Source of the DNA: Pelecanus crispus | Taxonomy: Eukaryota; Chordata; Aves; Pelecaniformes; Pelecanidae | Length of the DNA stretch: 64,000 bases | Direction of reading: 5' to 3' | NCBI RefSeq assembly: GCF_030463565.1 | Contig: NC_134645.1 | Span: 441,501 to 505,500 of the forward strand | Shown: in pieces, positions 1 through 13,595 of the stretch | Position numbering within the stretch: position 1 is the first letter of the stretch | Layout: each line of letters starts with the position of its first letter | The notes under the pieces: model-generated | The model's input: the letters and a program-made list of their open reading frames with translations, nothing else | The model's database searches: none | What the model was told of the DNA's origin: nothing | Position numbers and translations under genes: made by a program

Positions 1-836
1 TTACCAAGTCAATCCGCTGGCGACCGGGATGCTGGAGCACATTGCATGGATGCTCTTCATTCAGCTCCTATAGCAGCGTTGGCACGGCTACGCTTCGGTT
101 TGCTGCACAGGAGCTGTGCACGAGCAGCGAGTGACTCGGGGACGCAGGAAGAGAGCGGGCTGCCTTGTGTCGGAGGGGCCCGTCTGGAACCAGGAGAACT
201 GGATTTCACCTGTGGCTCTGCTGAGACGGCTGTAACGCGTACAGAAAAGCCCGCTGAGGGTTACTATAGCAGCTTCAGCAGCCACAGAATTTGCAGCCTT
301 AGTTTTTCCCCTTCAGTGTTCTCTTTTAATGCATAATACAGTAATTGAGAAATTAATTCCATTTCAATTTAAAAAAAAAAAAATCAATTTTTATGTGAAG
401 TAGCTTCATGGTTTCCAAGAGGTTTTCAGGAGAGAAGTGGCTAGCTCCAAGTCCCGTTGCTGGAGAGCGGCTCCTACAGAGAGCACCTAGAGAACGCTGC
501 GATTTGCCCCTCGCTGGAGCCGCTTTGGCACATCCCCACAACTGCCCTCATGATGTGTTGATCATGGCTTTATAGAGCACCAGCCCAGAGGTCTGGTGGA
601 ACACGTTCCCAGCCATGCTTTCCATCGCTATCCTGCTAAACATCTGCTATAAATAGGCGTGTTTCATCAATAATACATAAAGAATGTATTCAGCGCGGGT
701 TGTAAAACAGATGTATATATTGAACCATTCAATAATTTCCATAAAGAACAAATGTAGTCAAGTAGTACTGAAGCAGTAATCACACATTCAGTGAAAGCCA
801 CCATAAATAGTTTTGTAACTTGGGAACATTTTAATT

Positions 837-852
837 CCCCCCCCCCCCCCCT
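837..852. repeat. C16 homopolymer
   Basis: A run of 16 cytosines follows 'ttaatt'. It is a mononucleotide repeat, likely length-variable and prone to sequencing error. No function can be assigned. Confidence 0.95.
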
Positions 853-3800
853 TTTAAATTTGTAGTTGTCCTTGTGTTCTGTCATTTTTATTATTGTTTT
901 TGACTTTATCATTCTCTGTGCTTTCCACAGAAAGAATGCTTGATCACTTCTTCTAAAAGCCACCGATAAGAAAATTAAATCCCTTTGGCATCACTGCACA
1001 GGGTAGTTGCATAACAAGACGAGTATATATAGAAATTGCATTCCAAGTGTTTACATAAGAGCTCAGAATAACACAGATGTAAAAAAATAAAATCCAACTT
1101 AATTTACAAATCAGCCCTGCAGTGCTTTTGTGTCTGATAACTTGGAGCAAGCAAATCAGCTTACTAGTGCTACACAGTCAATATTATTCTTGCACTATTT
1201 ACATAACTGGGAAAGAAAGATTAAAAATTGTACAGGCAAATGCGTACAAAAGGGTGATTTGCTCATCTTAAAGAAGATGCTCTTTCTAGCCAGAAAGACT
1301 GGCACAGAAGCTGATGCTTTAGAATACTCCAAGCTATCTGAAATCTCTTCTTGTTTCTTGTATTCATGCAAATCAGCACACATTCTTCGCTCAGACTTCC
1401 ACAGACATTTTCTGCATGCTCTTCTCAACAGTCTCCATTTAGTGCTTGCAACACAGAACAAGAAAACCCAAGTTTGTTCCACAAACCTTAAAGTAACTAT
1501 GCTCCTAAAAGCAACTGGAAGGGCACAAAATCCAGGCTTCCAGCAATTTAAAGGTTCTTTACCTTGCTATTTTAAAAACCAGAAGTGCAGAGTGTAAAGG
1601 CACCCTAGCAACAGAGCAATGGGCTGAGGGCATTATTGGGGATGAAGTTACATTAATTCAAATCCATCCTGTATATCTACAGTCTGAAGGCAGGTAAATT
1701 TGTAAACAGGTACAAACAGGAAAGCTCTGCTGAAAAGGTCAGCAGCTTTGAAAACCAAATCATCTAATGTCACTGAATATGTCTGTTCAGTTCCTTGCCC
1801 AATTCATCTGCGAAGTGGGTTTTTTTTTTTTAATGTATAGACAGATACAGGCAGCTTTTTTGCCCCAACAATATTATTTCTTTTACTAAGAGAGAGCCAC
1901 CCAACCCAGTGCAGCTGCCAGCTTTCTCCTCAAGTGCCACATGCTGTCGCTCCAAGTCAATCACACTGGTGGCCAAGCCTGCTGGGACAGCATCCCCGCA
2001 GCGGGATGAGGGCAGGGGTGCTCCCCATGGCACTGAGCCACGGCCCCAGTCAGACCGGAGGAGGCGGGGGAAGGAGACTGCTTTCCCGGGGTCCCCGATG
2101 GCACCCGAAGAGGGCGGGATGGCTACAAGCCACCTGGCCGGCAAACGCCCGTGCTGGCTTTCCGGCACTTTTCGAAGGTGCCGTCGTGAGCAGCGAGCGT
2201 GGTGCAGCCCGCAGGCAGCGTTCCTGGCACGAGCCCCGCTGCCCGCAGCTTCTGCCCTCGCCGGCAAGCTGAAGGGAAGATTCAGAGCTGAACTGACCAG
2301 GAGCAAGCGAAGGGAAGGAGGGAGAGAAGGCAGATGTGAGTTAGGGCTGTGAAATCATGGGATTCGCTTTGGAGAGAGTCGTCTTCCCCGTATTTGCTGA
2401 GCGCTTCACATCGCAGATCCCCAGGGCACGACAGCAACAGCGAACCCACATCGCTTCGGTAACGGCATGCGTCATTTGCCTAGATGTGCAAAGCTGTCCC
2501 TCCGAGACAGGCAGAGAAACGCTCAGGAACGTGGACGAGCCCTGGGAGAGGCAACCAAACCGTCAGGAAAAATGCAAACCATCCGCCGGCGCTCTACCAG
2601 GAAACAACAAAATAAATCTTAGAGAATGCCAAAGCAAGCGAGAGCGCACTGGAATAAGCCCCGTTTCATTCAGCTCTTACCAGGAGCCCCTGACGCAGCC
2701 AGCCTCTCCCGTTGTGCAGCCCTGTCTCGCAGTCGTCAAAGCCCGCGGGGCAGAGGGGGACGCTTCCTCCCTGCCCCGCTGCGGCGGCCGCGCGTCCCCA
2801 GGCAGCGCAGACACGCAGGGCTGCTTTGCTTCTCCAGGCAGAAATCAGCACAAAGCATAGCACAGCACGAAGTGCCACAGGGTTTTGAATGAAGTGTTTT
2901 AAACTAAAGCCTTTTATAGACTGTCACGGCTGCAGATGAACAAACCAACTCAGAAATAGCATCTTTTGTGGACCTCCTGAGGTTAGCTCTGCTAAGGAGC
3001 TCCATGAAGGCAGGAGATTGAGAAGAAAAACACCCACAAAGCTCGTGTTTCCTGAGCTAACAATACAGTTGCCCAGTCCCCAAGCCACGTTACAGCCACA
3101 CCCAGCCTGGCGCACACGAGGACATCTGGCATTTTCCCCAAATCCTCTGCTAGTTTCAGTCTTCATTTAGCCAGCCCCCGTCCCTGCAGCCACAGGCTCC
3201 AGCTGGCCCCAGATCGCTGGGCTGGTACAGCCCAAGGAGTGCACGACCCCCCAGGACAGTGCTAGCAAGGTATTTATGAAAAACCGACTCGCTGGCTAAA
3301 ATTTTAATAGTTAGTATACTTCCCACCTATGCACCGAAATGACTCTGCAGACATCAGTAATACCAAATGAAAGGCATACTTTGTAAACAGGAACAATCAC
3401 TTGTTTAAGCACGCAAAATCAAAGTCATATTAGGTACTGCACAGACGGTTACAGTATTGACTACAAATTATTTTTCCATGGGGTGCTGCTGTTCTCTCAA
3501 GACTGTCTGGCAATACGTGCTTCAGCAGAATATACTCCAGAGGGTCGGTTCACATGTTGCTCTTGGAGGAGACCAGCAATTCATCTATTTCTGCCAAGAC
3601 TGCTTGCTTCGTTGGAGCAGATCTCATTTTAAGGGATGGGATATTCTCACAGCAGAAGAGCAAAATTGCATTCCCATCTAGAACACTGCTGTAAATAATA
3701 CACAAGCTAAACTCAAATGGGAGTTTTCCTGCTGAAATTCTTTCAGATTTTTGTTTTAATCCCGACTGAGCAAGTAAGACTGAAAAGAAAACGAGAAGCA

Positions 3801-4624
3801 CCACCAATTAAAAGAACAGGGCTGTGTAATAACAGAGTGGGAAGAGGGGCTGTAGCATCTGGAGCCACCTTCAGAAGCAGAAAGCTGCAGTTGCACGGTT
3901 GCCTTTTGCTGAACGCTATCCTTGCACCGGAGCGAGCAAGGGCGAAGACTGACAACGCCGTGATGTGCTCCTGTACGAAGGTGTATGCCAGAGTCCACAG
4001 CACGTCAGAGGGGTCTTCCAGTCCCAACCTCCCTTCTCAAGCTCTGAAGACTGAGTGGCATAATCATATCTCTCCAAAATGTTCCCATAATCCAAAAGAA
4101 AACTATTATATCTACTTAAAATGTCCATGCTAATTACCTAACAGCTTTTTTCCTTAAAAAAAATATTTGGGCAATTGTGCAAGATGTTTATTATTTTTCT
4201 CCTAAAGAAATATATATGAAATAAGTGGCGGGGGGAAACAGTGCAGAAGGTGAGCAAAGCATTGCTAACCCTCCGATAATTCCAAACCAGCTTTTCCATC
4301 CTCCAACCCAGAGCAACCAAAAATCAGATCGCTGTACAGCGGAACGCGTGTGTTTTCTGGTGCGTTTCCTGGCTCCGACCGCCTCAGAGGTCCCGTGCAG
4401 AGCGTTCAGCAGGCATGCTGCCCTGCTCAGCCCCCCAGCAATCCCCCTTTGCAAGAAAAAAAAAAATCTGTAGGACTTCACAAAATACAAGTATGATTGT
4501 TTTTCTAATAGCAAAAACTTATAAAACAAATATTCAAAGTTTGGGAAAGAATCAGGATAACCAAAATCATAAGAGTTTGCGGCCAGTAAGTAGCCATAAC
4601 AAAGTATTAAAGTGGATACTAAAA

Positions 4625-4709
4625 GTGTTGGGGGGGTTGGTGGTTTGGGGTTTTTTTTGTTTGGGTCTTTTTTTGGTGTGGTGGTTTTGTTGTTTTTTTT
4701 GTTTTTTAA
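4625..4709. repeat. G/T-only low-complexity tract
   Basis: The plus strand here is only G and T apart from a single C at 4667. It has a run of seven Gs, a run of four Gs and long T runs. It is the strand mirror of the A/C tract near 19.5 kb. A decayed polypurine/poly(A)-like expansion is the simplest reading. Frames that look open through it are composition artefacts. Confidence 0.85.
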
Positions 4710-7700
4710 ACGAGGGTTAGCCTGCTGGCTAAGATTTTTTACACAGGAGCATTTATTTAAAAACCAGCCATCAGCCAGGCTTAGTTTGCGTTCCAGAGGA
4801 GCAGGACCTGCGCCGGGACACCCTTTCAGGACACCCACGCACGTGCTCTCAGAGGACAGGCAGGGTCTGGGACACCCAGCACGCAGGGGACCCAGCGCTT
4901 AATTCCAATCAAATGTAAAATGATCTTACAAATAACGTCTCCTCTCAAAAACCTTTGAAATTTGAGTATTAGCGCAAGCTAGATCTCCTCTGCGCTCTTG
5001 CCGGAGAGCAGCGTTCATCTGTACCGACAGGTCTGCGGGTTTGGTTGGTTGTTTTTAACTAAGCTACATTTACGCATTATGTTAACGCTGCTACCCAAGC
5101 CTGTCCCCCTAAGACGAGCATTTAAACACACCAGTTGACAACTCAGCTAGGCAAATCAAAAATCTATCTTTCTTTCTCCTCTAGGATGGAGGAGGAGGTC
5201 AATTACAGATCATCTCCTGGCATCTGACGTAGCTTGCAGGTTTTTCTTGAGCAGAATTGGTTTAAATAAAGTGAACTTTTCCTAGCCTAACGAGAAAAAG
5301 CTACGGGAGGTCAAACGACTGAGCCTCACCAGTAAAGACAAGAGAAGCCCCAGCTCTGAGGAACAGCGAAGAGTAATTGCCAAGATCAGAGAACGAGGAA
5401 CAGCAGCAAGTAGAGCACTGCGGGGGGGCTGCTAATGGGATCGGGAACGCTGCACTTAATATTTGCATTAACAAGCCAGTCAGACAGCGCTGTTTCAGCC
5501 ACAACCAAGTTTCTTAACGGCAAAACCAGTGTAAGGAGAAATCTGCAGGGGGTCCAAAGAGAAATACAGACCCTTTGGAAGCATAAAAACATTATGCTGG
5601 ATGGCACCAGTAAAATGTATTATTAATAAGTGTAAAATGAGTATATTGTTTTGCGTGTATTGAGTACATGTAAGTATGCTATTTTCATCTAATCTGCATG
5701 AAATACGTGTAAGTGTGCAGGAAGCACACACAAGAGCATATTGAAGAGCTATGCAGCCAAGGAGACAAACAGTGCACCTGCAGCTCAGAAGGCATCTACC
5801 TGCGACGGACCCCGGTCCAGCTGCAGCCGCGGGTACTCCCACCCCCCCGCGCATCCCACAGACTGGGGGCTTTCAGGGCAGCTGCACAGGTATCGCCTCA
5901 GCCCGCACCTGGGGAAAGCGCTTCAGGCCCTTCCAGCACCCCCTTTCATCCTTACGCAGCGTGCATTTAACGAGCTCTAGCGAGGGCCGCTGTGGCACAG
6001 TGCTGAGAGGCAGCGCGGGCCAAGAGGGAAATAAGGGGAGAAGCAAGGAAGAGAGCTGATGTAGAAAATCCCTTCATTAAAATGCGGTAGGAAACGGAGA
6101 GCCAGCGTGCGAGACCCCATGGCCCCAGCCCCGACAGTTTCCAGTGCATCACCAGCAACGCACCAACATCAATATCTTTCACATCTGGAGGCAGACAGTT
6201 CTCCTGCCCGCTCTCATCCTTTATTAATAAAGCTTCAAGTATGATAAATGTGCTTCGTACTTTCAAGATACCATGCATATGAAATACCAGAAACCAGGAG
6301 GCAAATAATGGAGATAAAATAATTTAAAATATTGAACCAATCTAAAAATGTAATTACACCAACGACACCAGCGTTGTGCTCCTGATCGCACAACACCGGG
6401 ACAATCCCCATGCCGCCCTAACATGAGAGGTCAAGCTGGAGCGTCTCTGGGGAGCTGAAATGCCTGCAGCTACATTATATTAAAAGGTTTTAACTGAAAA
6501 CTGTTAGACAAGTTAGAATACTAGGTTTGGGGTTTCTTCATATTCAGGAGAGAAGACAGTCTTGGTTGCAGCACTGAGCATTTTTTTGAAGCATAAGTGA
6601 TAGGTATCTGAAATTAATCAAATTAATTTTCTAGAATCAAAATCCTCCTACCACTTAAAATACAAGTCAGTTGGATATCTGACTTGAGAAGATCCTCTCC
6701 AAGCCAGCGATCCTTCCAAGGGCCATCGCGTTGTCACTTATTCCTTGTATCGTACCAAGCACATGCCCATCTCTGCCAGCTTCCCAGGACAGATAAGGAC
6801 AGGTTCAGGTATGCTTTCATTCTTCTGATCTCTCCCTCTCCAGCATCTGGATCCAAAATATGGGCTAAAATAGAATTTAATTTATTTCCTTCTGGACAGT
6901 AATGGAACAAACCGGCCCATGGAGATCAGTTCAGTCTTCTATTACTGTACATGCATTAAACATTAAAACAGCTATACTCCTTCTCCTGGTAGAGGTATTA
7001 AAAATGCACAGAACAGTTCCAACTTGAATTCCATAATTATCCATAATGCTCTCAAAGGTTTTTATTTCTTCTGGTGTCACCATGTCGTTTCCCAAAGCAA
7101 CTTCTTAAACCTCTCCCTCCTCCATTTCTGCCTGGCTGCTTCTTACTAGGTACAATTTACTCACAGAACAGATAACTCTACCACCCCAAGCTTCCCCCCC
7201 CAAACAGGAGAACCAAAACCCCTTCTGGGCATAGCTAACCTTATCTCATGGTGACAGCAGAGAAATGTGCTACAGTGGTAGCACTGGCCCCTCACTCCTG
7301 ATGTCGCCCTACAGCCGCTGCCCAGTTTGTTCGGGGCATTGGCAGCGTGCACCCGCAGAGCGAGGCTTGAGCCACGTGGCAGTTCCGTAACGAACAGCGA
7401 AAGCCCATGCTCTCAGACGGCACTCCCAGCAAGATTCATGCCTGTTTCCATGGCAGAGGGCTGCTTTCCAAAAATAGGATATCACCCATGGGACCAGGAG
7501 TCTGCTCGAGTCATGACGCGGTTCTTGGCTGCTTCGGGAAAGCTGTTCTTCGCCCCTAGCCCCAGCGGGGACCCTTGTAGCCCATCGGCACCCCCGTATT
7601 ACAGACATGGAATACCAGAAGCAGACCGCCTTAAGTTCGTGCGTGAAGGAAAAAAACCAAAATCAGGAAGCAATAAGAGCACATTTGCCTGCTACCCAGG

Positions 7701-7965
7701 GATAAATGCCCCATCACATCCATGACCCAGCAGAGCATCTCCACCAGCAGCCAAGAAGTTTCCCCAAGTCCTTCTCCGTACAGCAGAGCAAGCGTGGCCT
7801 CATTTCTAGCACCGCTCCCCTGCGCCGATGCCCTCGTCTCTCGAGGGGTGCAAGGGGGCACCCGATTTCCTGGAGCTTGTAGGAACTTCGGTTCTTGGAG
7901 ACCTTTCGCAGCATTTGGCTGAGGACAGCCTGCCAGTCCAGGCGTTAAGGGAAGGAGAAGGGGGC

Positions 7966-7981
7966 ACACACACGTGTGTGT
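7966..7981. repeat. Perfect 16-bp palindrome in a CA/TG microsatellite
   Basis: The sequence acacacacgtgtgtgt is a perfect palindrome centred on CACGTG. It lies inside a run of strictly alternating purine and pyrimidine at about 7965-7985, a composition that favours Z-DNA or a cruciform. The centre also matches an E-box. Function is unknown. Confidence 0.8.
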
Positions 7982-10170
7982 ATACCCATAAGGCTCATTG
8001 CTCAAGGTAATCAGGCAAACCTTCCTCTCTCCCCCAAATTACAAGGTAGGTGTGAGCAGCATGAATAACGTTTCTTCTCAGTCCGACTCTGTTACATGTT
8101 ACATCACCAGGGAGGTAACTTCTATGGGTTCTTTCCTTCTCTGAAAATCAGTATTTTCCAATACTACCCAAATGGATACACCTAACTCCAAGAAGTTATC
8201 TAAACCCACTTCATAGGTTAAGGCTGGAAACTGCAGTGCTGCTGTAAACCATTAACAAAAATTCTTGTTTTCTGTATCATAACCAAGAGCAAAACCAAAT
8301 AGCTGATCTACCTGCTCTCTGAAAGACTACTCTAACCCATATTATACTGAATTTGTCCACACAGATGTTACACATCCAGCCAATTCGCTCACATTCCCAT
8401 GAAATGGCTCAGATTTTTTTCTGTTTTCTATTAAAGAGAAAATTATTGTCAGTATTAATCCTGCACTCTTGCTGCTAAGCCCTTATTATTTCCCTAGAGA
8501 AATGTAATCATTATTATCAATTGTGAATGGAGTCACAGCATCTTTGTACTGACCCTTTGCCATTTTCTGCCTTTATATTTTCCTATTTCTTATGCAGTTT
8601 CTAATCCACGGCTTTATTTTTGCCTTTCAAGCAAAACTTTGTGCAAAAAACTTACTGAAAAGGTGCTTTGACAGCTCAATAAAATGTCTGCTGCTCCTTT
8701 TTCTCTTATTTCATTCGCACGTCCAAAAAAATTCTAATATATTTACAAGTCTTTTCTTCAGAAGAGGCCAGCAATCAGCAGGTACTGGTGATGTAAAAAT
8801 ATTACTTTACCTCATACTTCCAAATCATTTACTATAAGACCAATCCAGTTCACAACAAATTAAACTGTAGTAGCTACTGCTGTTTGCTAAGGTTTTACAA
8901 GTCACTGCTATATTCTCTCTCTACATATACAGTTTTTACTGTACAATGATAATTATTTTGCAAGCAATTTACTTACAAGTCTGTAGCACAGTGAATATAT
9001 AAAATTACATTTGGATTGTTCAGGCATTGCGCTAATGACAGCATTCCCGAGGAATTATCAAGATCACACTACCCATTACAGCCACACAACGCCTGCTACG
9101 AACCACTACGCTTCGACGTCACATTCAGCGACAGAGAATTATGTGGACAATGCAATGCAGAAAGCAGGCAAGTAAGCCTTTTCTTTTGCTGTTCTCATAC
9201 ATAGTCAGTCCGAAACACCCAGACAGCTTCTCCATCTGGTCCACAAGGTCACAGGCACGGACCCCAGCAGAAGATATTTCGTGTAACCTTACCTGAGGAG
9301 AGGGGACAGCGCTCTAAGGACACCCTGCACGTGAAGCCCCATCTTTGCTGATGAAGGATGAGGTTGAGGGAGGGAAGAGAGACTAGAACACTTGCAATAA
9401 ACAACAAATTCAAGCAAGGGAAGGGCTGAAAACCTGCATCTTCCCCAAGTCTTTTGCCTACTCTGCAGCCACCAGCAAGCTGTCACCAAAGAGCTGATGG
9501 CCCTGCTGATGTGTGGGGTGTTCACACCCACAGGAGGAGGGCAGGGATAAAAACTCCGTGCTCTGCGTTTCAAACTGAATCCTTGCCACCCTCGCCGATT
9601 TACCCACCCTTATGTCAGTGACTCCCACCAGACTACTTGATCAAGGCAGAAGTCTCGCCAGATTCGCCTGAGCCCCAGACACCACCGGGCTCCTTTCTGA
9701 AGCCCCAAGCAGCAAGAGACAGATACAGCCATCATCCTCACACCGATGCCCTCACCATGGGCCACAGCAAGTGCTGCTCTTCAAAGGACACGGCCACCCA
9801 CACCGGCAGAAGAGCCACGCAAAGAGCATCAAGAACCTGCGTGGAAGACGTGGGAAGGGAAGGCTGCTAGGTGGCATGGAGGGAGCACATCCTTACCCAT
9901 CCCACCAGGAGCTGGAGTGGCAAGAGCACAAGGACCACAGCTAGACCTCAGCCTTGGCAACACCATCCCATCGATGTGGCACCTGAAAGCAGCCGTCCAT
10001 GACCCCTGAGGGGAGAGCAGAGCGCTCTGTTCCTCTGCCATCCAGCTTTCTCCAGGCACCTGGTCCTGGGCAAACTGGGCACCAGCTCTGTTGCCCCAAG
10101 TGGGGATGCGAGTGCTGAAACCTGCAGACCATCCTCACGTTGAGGACGGGGCTACTGCTGCTGCTGATTA

Positions 10171-10857
10171 GAATCATAGAATCATTTAGGTTGGAAAAGA
10201 CCTTTAAGATCATCCAGCCCAACCATTAACCTACACTACCAAGTCCACACTAAGCCAATCAAGGGTAGACCAGACTGAACCATGTCCCCCAGTGCCACCT
10301 CTGCCCGTTTTTTGAACACTTCCAGGGATGGGGACTCCCCCACCTCTCTGGGCAGCCTGTCCCAATGCTTGACCACCCTTTCTGTAAAGAAATTTTTCCT
10401 AATTTCCAGCCTAAACCTCCCCTGGCGCAGCTTGAGCCCATTTCCTCTCGTCCTATCGCTAACTCCATGGGAGAAGAGACCAACACCCACCTCACTACAC
10501 CCTCCTTTCAGGTAGCTGTAGAGGAGCGATCAGGTCTCCCCTCAGCCTCCTCTTCTCCAGGCTGAACACCCCCAGCTCCCTCAGCCGCTCCCCACCAGCC
10601 CTGTGCTCCAGACCCTTCCCCAGCTCCGCTGCCCTTCCCTGGACACGCTCCAGCACCCCAATGTCTTTCTTGTGCTGAGGGCCCCAAAACTGGACACAGT
10701 ATTCCAGGTGCGGCCTCACCAGCGCCGAGCACAGGGGCACAATCCCCTCCCTGCTCTTGCTGGCCACACTATTCCTGATCCAAGCCAGGATGCTGTTGGC
10801 CTTCTTGGCCACCTGGGCACACCGCTGGCTCAAATCATTACGCACAATTTGGGCTGA
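10171..10857 (-). mobile_element. CR1 LINE, 5'-truncated, 3' end at 10171
   Basis: Read on the minus strand this is the 3' part of a Chicken Repeat 1 non-LTR retrotransposon. The 3' end is the characteristic tail (gaatcatagaatcattta on the plus strand at 10171). The upstream part translates at 10845-10495 into the C-terminal reverse-transcriptase region, recognised by [17 protein letters not shown] followed by [18 protein letters not shown]. The frame is then lost, so the copy is dead. Severe 5' truncation and a short repeated tail without a poly(A) are normal for CR1. It belongs to the same or a close subfamily as the copy at 48232-48656. Confidence 0.95.
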
Positions 10858-13544
10858 GGACTCTGTGCTAACACAAGTGTACAGAGAGGAAGAATGGGAG
10901 CACGCCTGATGGATGCAGCGCTATCAGGGCAGTAAGACAGCACCAAAGGATACAGAACAGAATTTGGAGGTAAAGGGAAATCATCTTCAAAACAAAATAC
11001 CTCTTCTATTAAAGGCAAGAGAAATACTGGCCACACACTGTTTACAGCTTGTTAGTTTATGTAGTTTTAATTCCAGTGTGTTCTAACCTCAGATGCTTTA
11101 GTCATATGCTCTCTGTTAGCAAGGTTAGTTTGCCTGCTGATAAGCATATTTTTTTTTTTTAAAAACTTTACCAATACCCTTTTGGGGGATTTGAAGGCAA
11201 TTCTGGTAAGTTCTGTTTTTTCAAACTTTTCTCTTATTGGTATTTCCACTGGGGAAGGGAGTTCACGATAGTGTTACTCAAGGTTACAGTTATGAATCCC
11301 AGTCATCTGGTGGGATGTGGACATAGGGAAACGTGGAAAAGAGTTTGTAGGCAGGGCCCCTTGCTGTGCGCCGCACGGCTGAGGGAGCAGCAAGCCTTGC
11401 CCAGCTGTGGCAAGCCTTGCACCACAGGCAGGTCTCTAGCTCATCCGCAAGGTCAGAAGCTTCAGCAAAATCGCTTTTACGCTGCCCTACTAAGTTGCCT
11501 TCCCTGGAAGAGAGCAATCACAACAAAACCGTCCCCAAGCAGCTTTCCCACCCGTGTAGCAGCGGGAGAGACCAGCAGCCCGATGTCCAAGCGCAGCCCT
11601 GCCCGCGCCAGGTCACGCAAAGCTGGTGCGAGGCTTGCGCCTGCGGAGCCCACGTGCCCCGGCAGCACTGGAGGAGCTGCCCAGCGTGGCCAGCGTGCTC
11701 CGGAGCTTTCGGGGACCCTCACGGGGTGACAGCAAAGGAAAAGCCCACCTGCCACACTAGGGAGAAGCGCATTAAATTGCCTCCTCTTCACCAAAACACT
11801 GCTCTACAGCAATAAAACCCTTATTGCCAGCAGCCCCTCATCTTCCCGCTGGTACAATGCTCAGCTAGGACCAAGGAAGAATATTTTCAGTACGTGGCCC
11901 TCGGTTTTATCTTGCTTTTGAGCTCTTGTAGCAGCAGATAAACTATGCGTTAATAAAACACAACTTACAAGCATAGACAAATGTTTATCTTCTTTCAAGA
12001 GCAGTGTTTTATTGACTGATTGTATCTACAGAAGTGGAATGAAAGCACAAATACCATAAATCCCTCATGAAAAGAGATATTTTTGTAAAAGCAGGTAAAA
12101 GGGCAACTTCCAGAAAGATAACATGCAAAATTAAGTCAGGAAATACAAAAATATATGCTCTAAAAACCAAAACATAGACTGTAACCTGCGAACTTCAATA
12201 ATTTTCAGATCCTGATACAACAGCAAGTTGCCAAATTGGTGGGCCTTTCAAGGCAGTGCCAGAAAGTTCAAGTTGTGCCACACACCAAGCCCCAGAGTGT
12301 AATGCTGACTTAATGATGGAGTCAGCCCTCTCTTAAACAAGCAATTCCGTGTACAAGACCGTTTTTAAGTAGCCTTTCCGGAATAAATGCATCCCAATTC
12401 CCAAATTCTTTCCATTGCCCTCCTTGTGGATCCTCCTCTGCCAGACACAAGGTGAGCTGGTTATCTTTCCACTATATGAACCCACTGCTCGGTATTCCCT
12501 CTTCCACCTGAGAATCTGATTTTGCAAGATTTAAAGGCATTTCGTACCCCAAAAGCCCCAAACTCATCACACCAGGCTGAAATTGGCCTGAAGGCCTTGG
12601 AGCAGCTGCAAGAGAAGGGACAGCCAACTGCAGCAGCGCTGTTTCCTTGCACAGCCATGGCGAAAGGAGCAGGGACTACATGGCCCATGCAGAGGGGCAA
12701 GCGGCAGAGCCCGCTCCCCGTGGGGACGCCCCATCCCCTCCTCACCCGGGCAGGGTCACCCCTGCTCCAAGCCCCTCGACCTCGCAGGCAGCACCACGGG
12801 GGCTCCCACCTGACCCCAGGGCAGCAGAGCATTATTTATCCAGCGGGACGTTCCCCCTCTCCTCTCCGCTGCCAGAAGCCTTTCCAGCAGGAGTGTTTCT
12901 CTTCCACACAGTCTGGTGATAAATCCAGGCAGGCCAGGCGCGAGCCAGGAGGGTACTGGGGTTTCATAACTTAAACATTACATCCTGCAGTTCTGCAGAA
13001 GTGAAGTAAACAGACATAAACCAAATCTTCGCAAATATTTCAACGCCTATTCCAAAACACGAGTCCCAGAGACAACAGAGGCTACTGAGAGCCAAACAGC
13101 AGAGCACGAAGCACTCGCATAAGAGATGGCAGAAGGATACCTCGCCTTCGCGGCCAAGGGCTGAAACGCTGCAAGGAACCATGCTTTGGGGCCAAGCACG
13201 GCTTAGGGTCTGCCTGCCAAGGCACGGGCTGGATGGTTGCTGCCGAGTGGCTGCTAAGGGTTCCAGGGTCTGCTAGAGACATCTCCCCCTCCCTCCCCTA
13301 ATAATGTAACTACAGGGTTAGATCAAGCATGGGGTAGCATGAGATGCTTTCTTCGTCAGGTTACTTTTCCAGTAGGTACAGCTGGTCCTGGCTGGCCATT
13401 GGCAGCATCATCCCCGGCCGGAGAGGAGGACACAGGTCCTGCAGGCAGGAGGCGAGCCCCAGTGAGCAGGCGGGCTGGGAGCGGTGCCCATTTCAGCTGG
13501 ATGCCCCTGTGCCACCCAAACCAGGGCATCTCCCATGGTCTCAA

Positions 13545-13558
13545 GTTGCCATGGAAAC
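13545..13558. promoter_or_regulatory. Candidate RFX X-box, perfect consensus, intergenic
   Basis: The 14 bases gttgccatggaaac fit the RFX-factor X-box pattern RYYNYY-N(1-3)-RRNRAC at every constrained position and are nearly palindromic. A TATA-like string (ctatatagg) follows at 13565-13573. There is no recognised gene next to it; the nearest one found is the CRNKL1 3' end 8.7 kb away. It could be an enhancer, the promoter of an unannotated transcript, or a chance match. Confidence 0.5.
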
Positions 13559-13575
13559 GGTGGTCCTATATAGGT

Positions 13576-13595
13576 CATCCCATCCCATCCCATCC
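13576..13595. repeat. (CATCC)4 tandem repeat
   Basis: Four uninterrupted copies of catcc lie just downstream of the X-box and the TATA-like string. It is a short microsatellite with no inferred function. Confidence 0.9.

Larger units (their letters stand above)
1..10170. other. Intergenic sequence, no recognised gene
   Basis: I find no exon with a recognisable protein family and flanking splice sites on either strand. The sequence alternates AT-rich stretches with GC-rich, CpG-containing patches, for example about 1960-2260, 2700-2830 and 5800-5960. Open frames in those patches overlap on several frames and look like GC-driven chance frames. In human the gene beyond CRNKL1 on this side is NAA20; I looked for its conserved acetyltransferase segments and saw none here. 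The stretch also holds a C homopolymer (837-852), a G/T-only tract (4625-4709) and a CA/TG palindrome (7966-7981). A long non-coding RNA or the UTR of an outside gene cannot be excluded. Confidence 0.6.

Noticed and set aside
1830-2352. Overlapping frames of 112-158 aa on both strands
   Set aside because: A GC-rich patch with similar openness in several frames, with no family resemblance and no splice context.
4191-4838. 215-aa open frame on the minus strand
   Set aside because: It crosses the G/T-only tract, giving lysine, asparagine, proline and threonine runs, which is a composition artefact.
7442-7457. Another X-box-like site (gtttccatggcaga)
   Set aside because: It fails the required final AC on one strand and the first purine on the other.
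10495-10845. 116-aa minus-strand frame as a possible host gene
   Set aside because: It is the CR1 reverse-transcriptase C-terminal remnant and is truncated at both sides.
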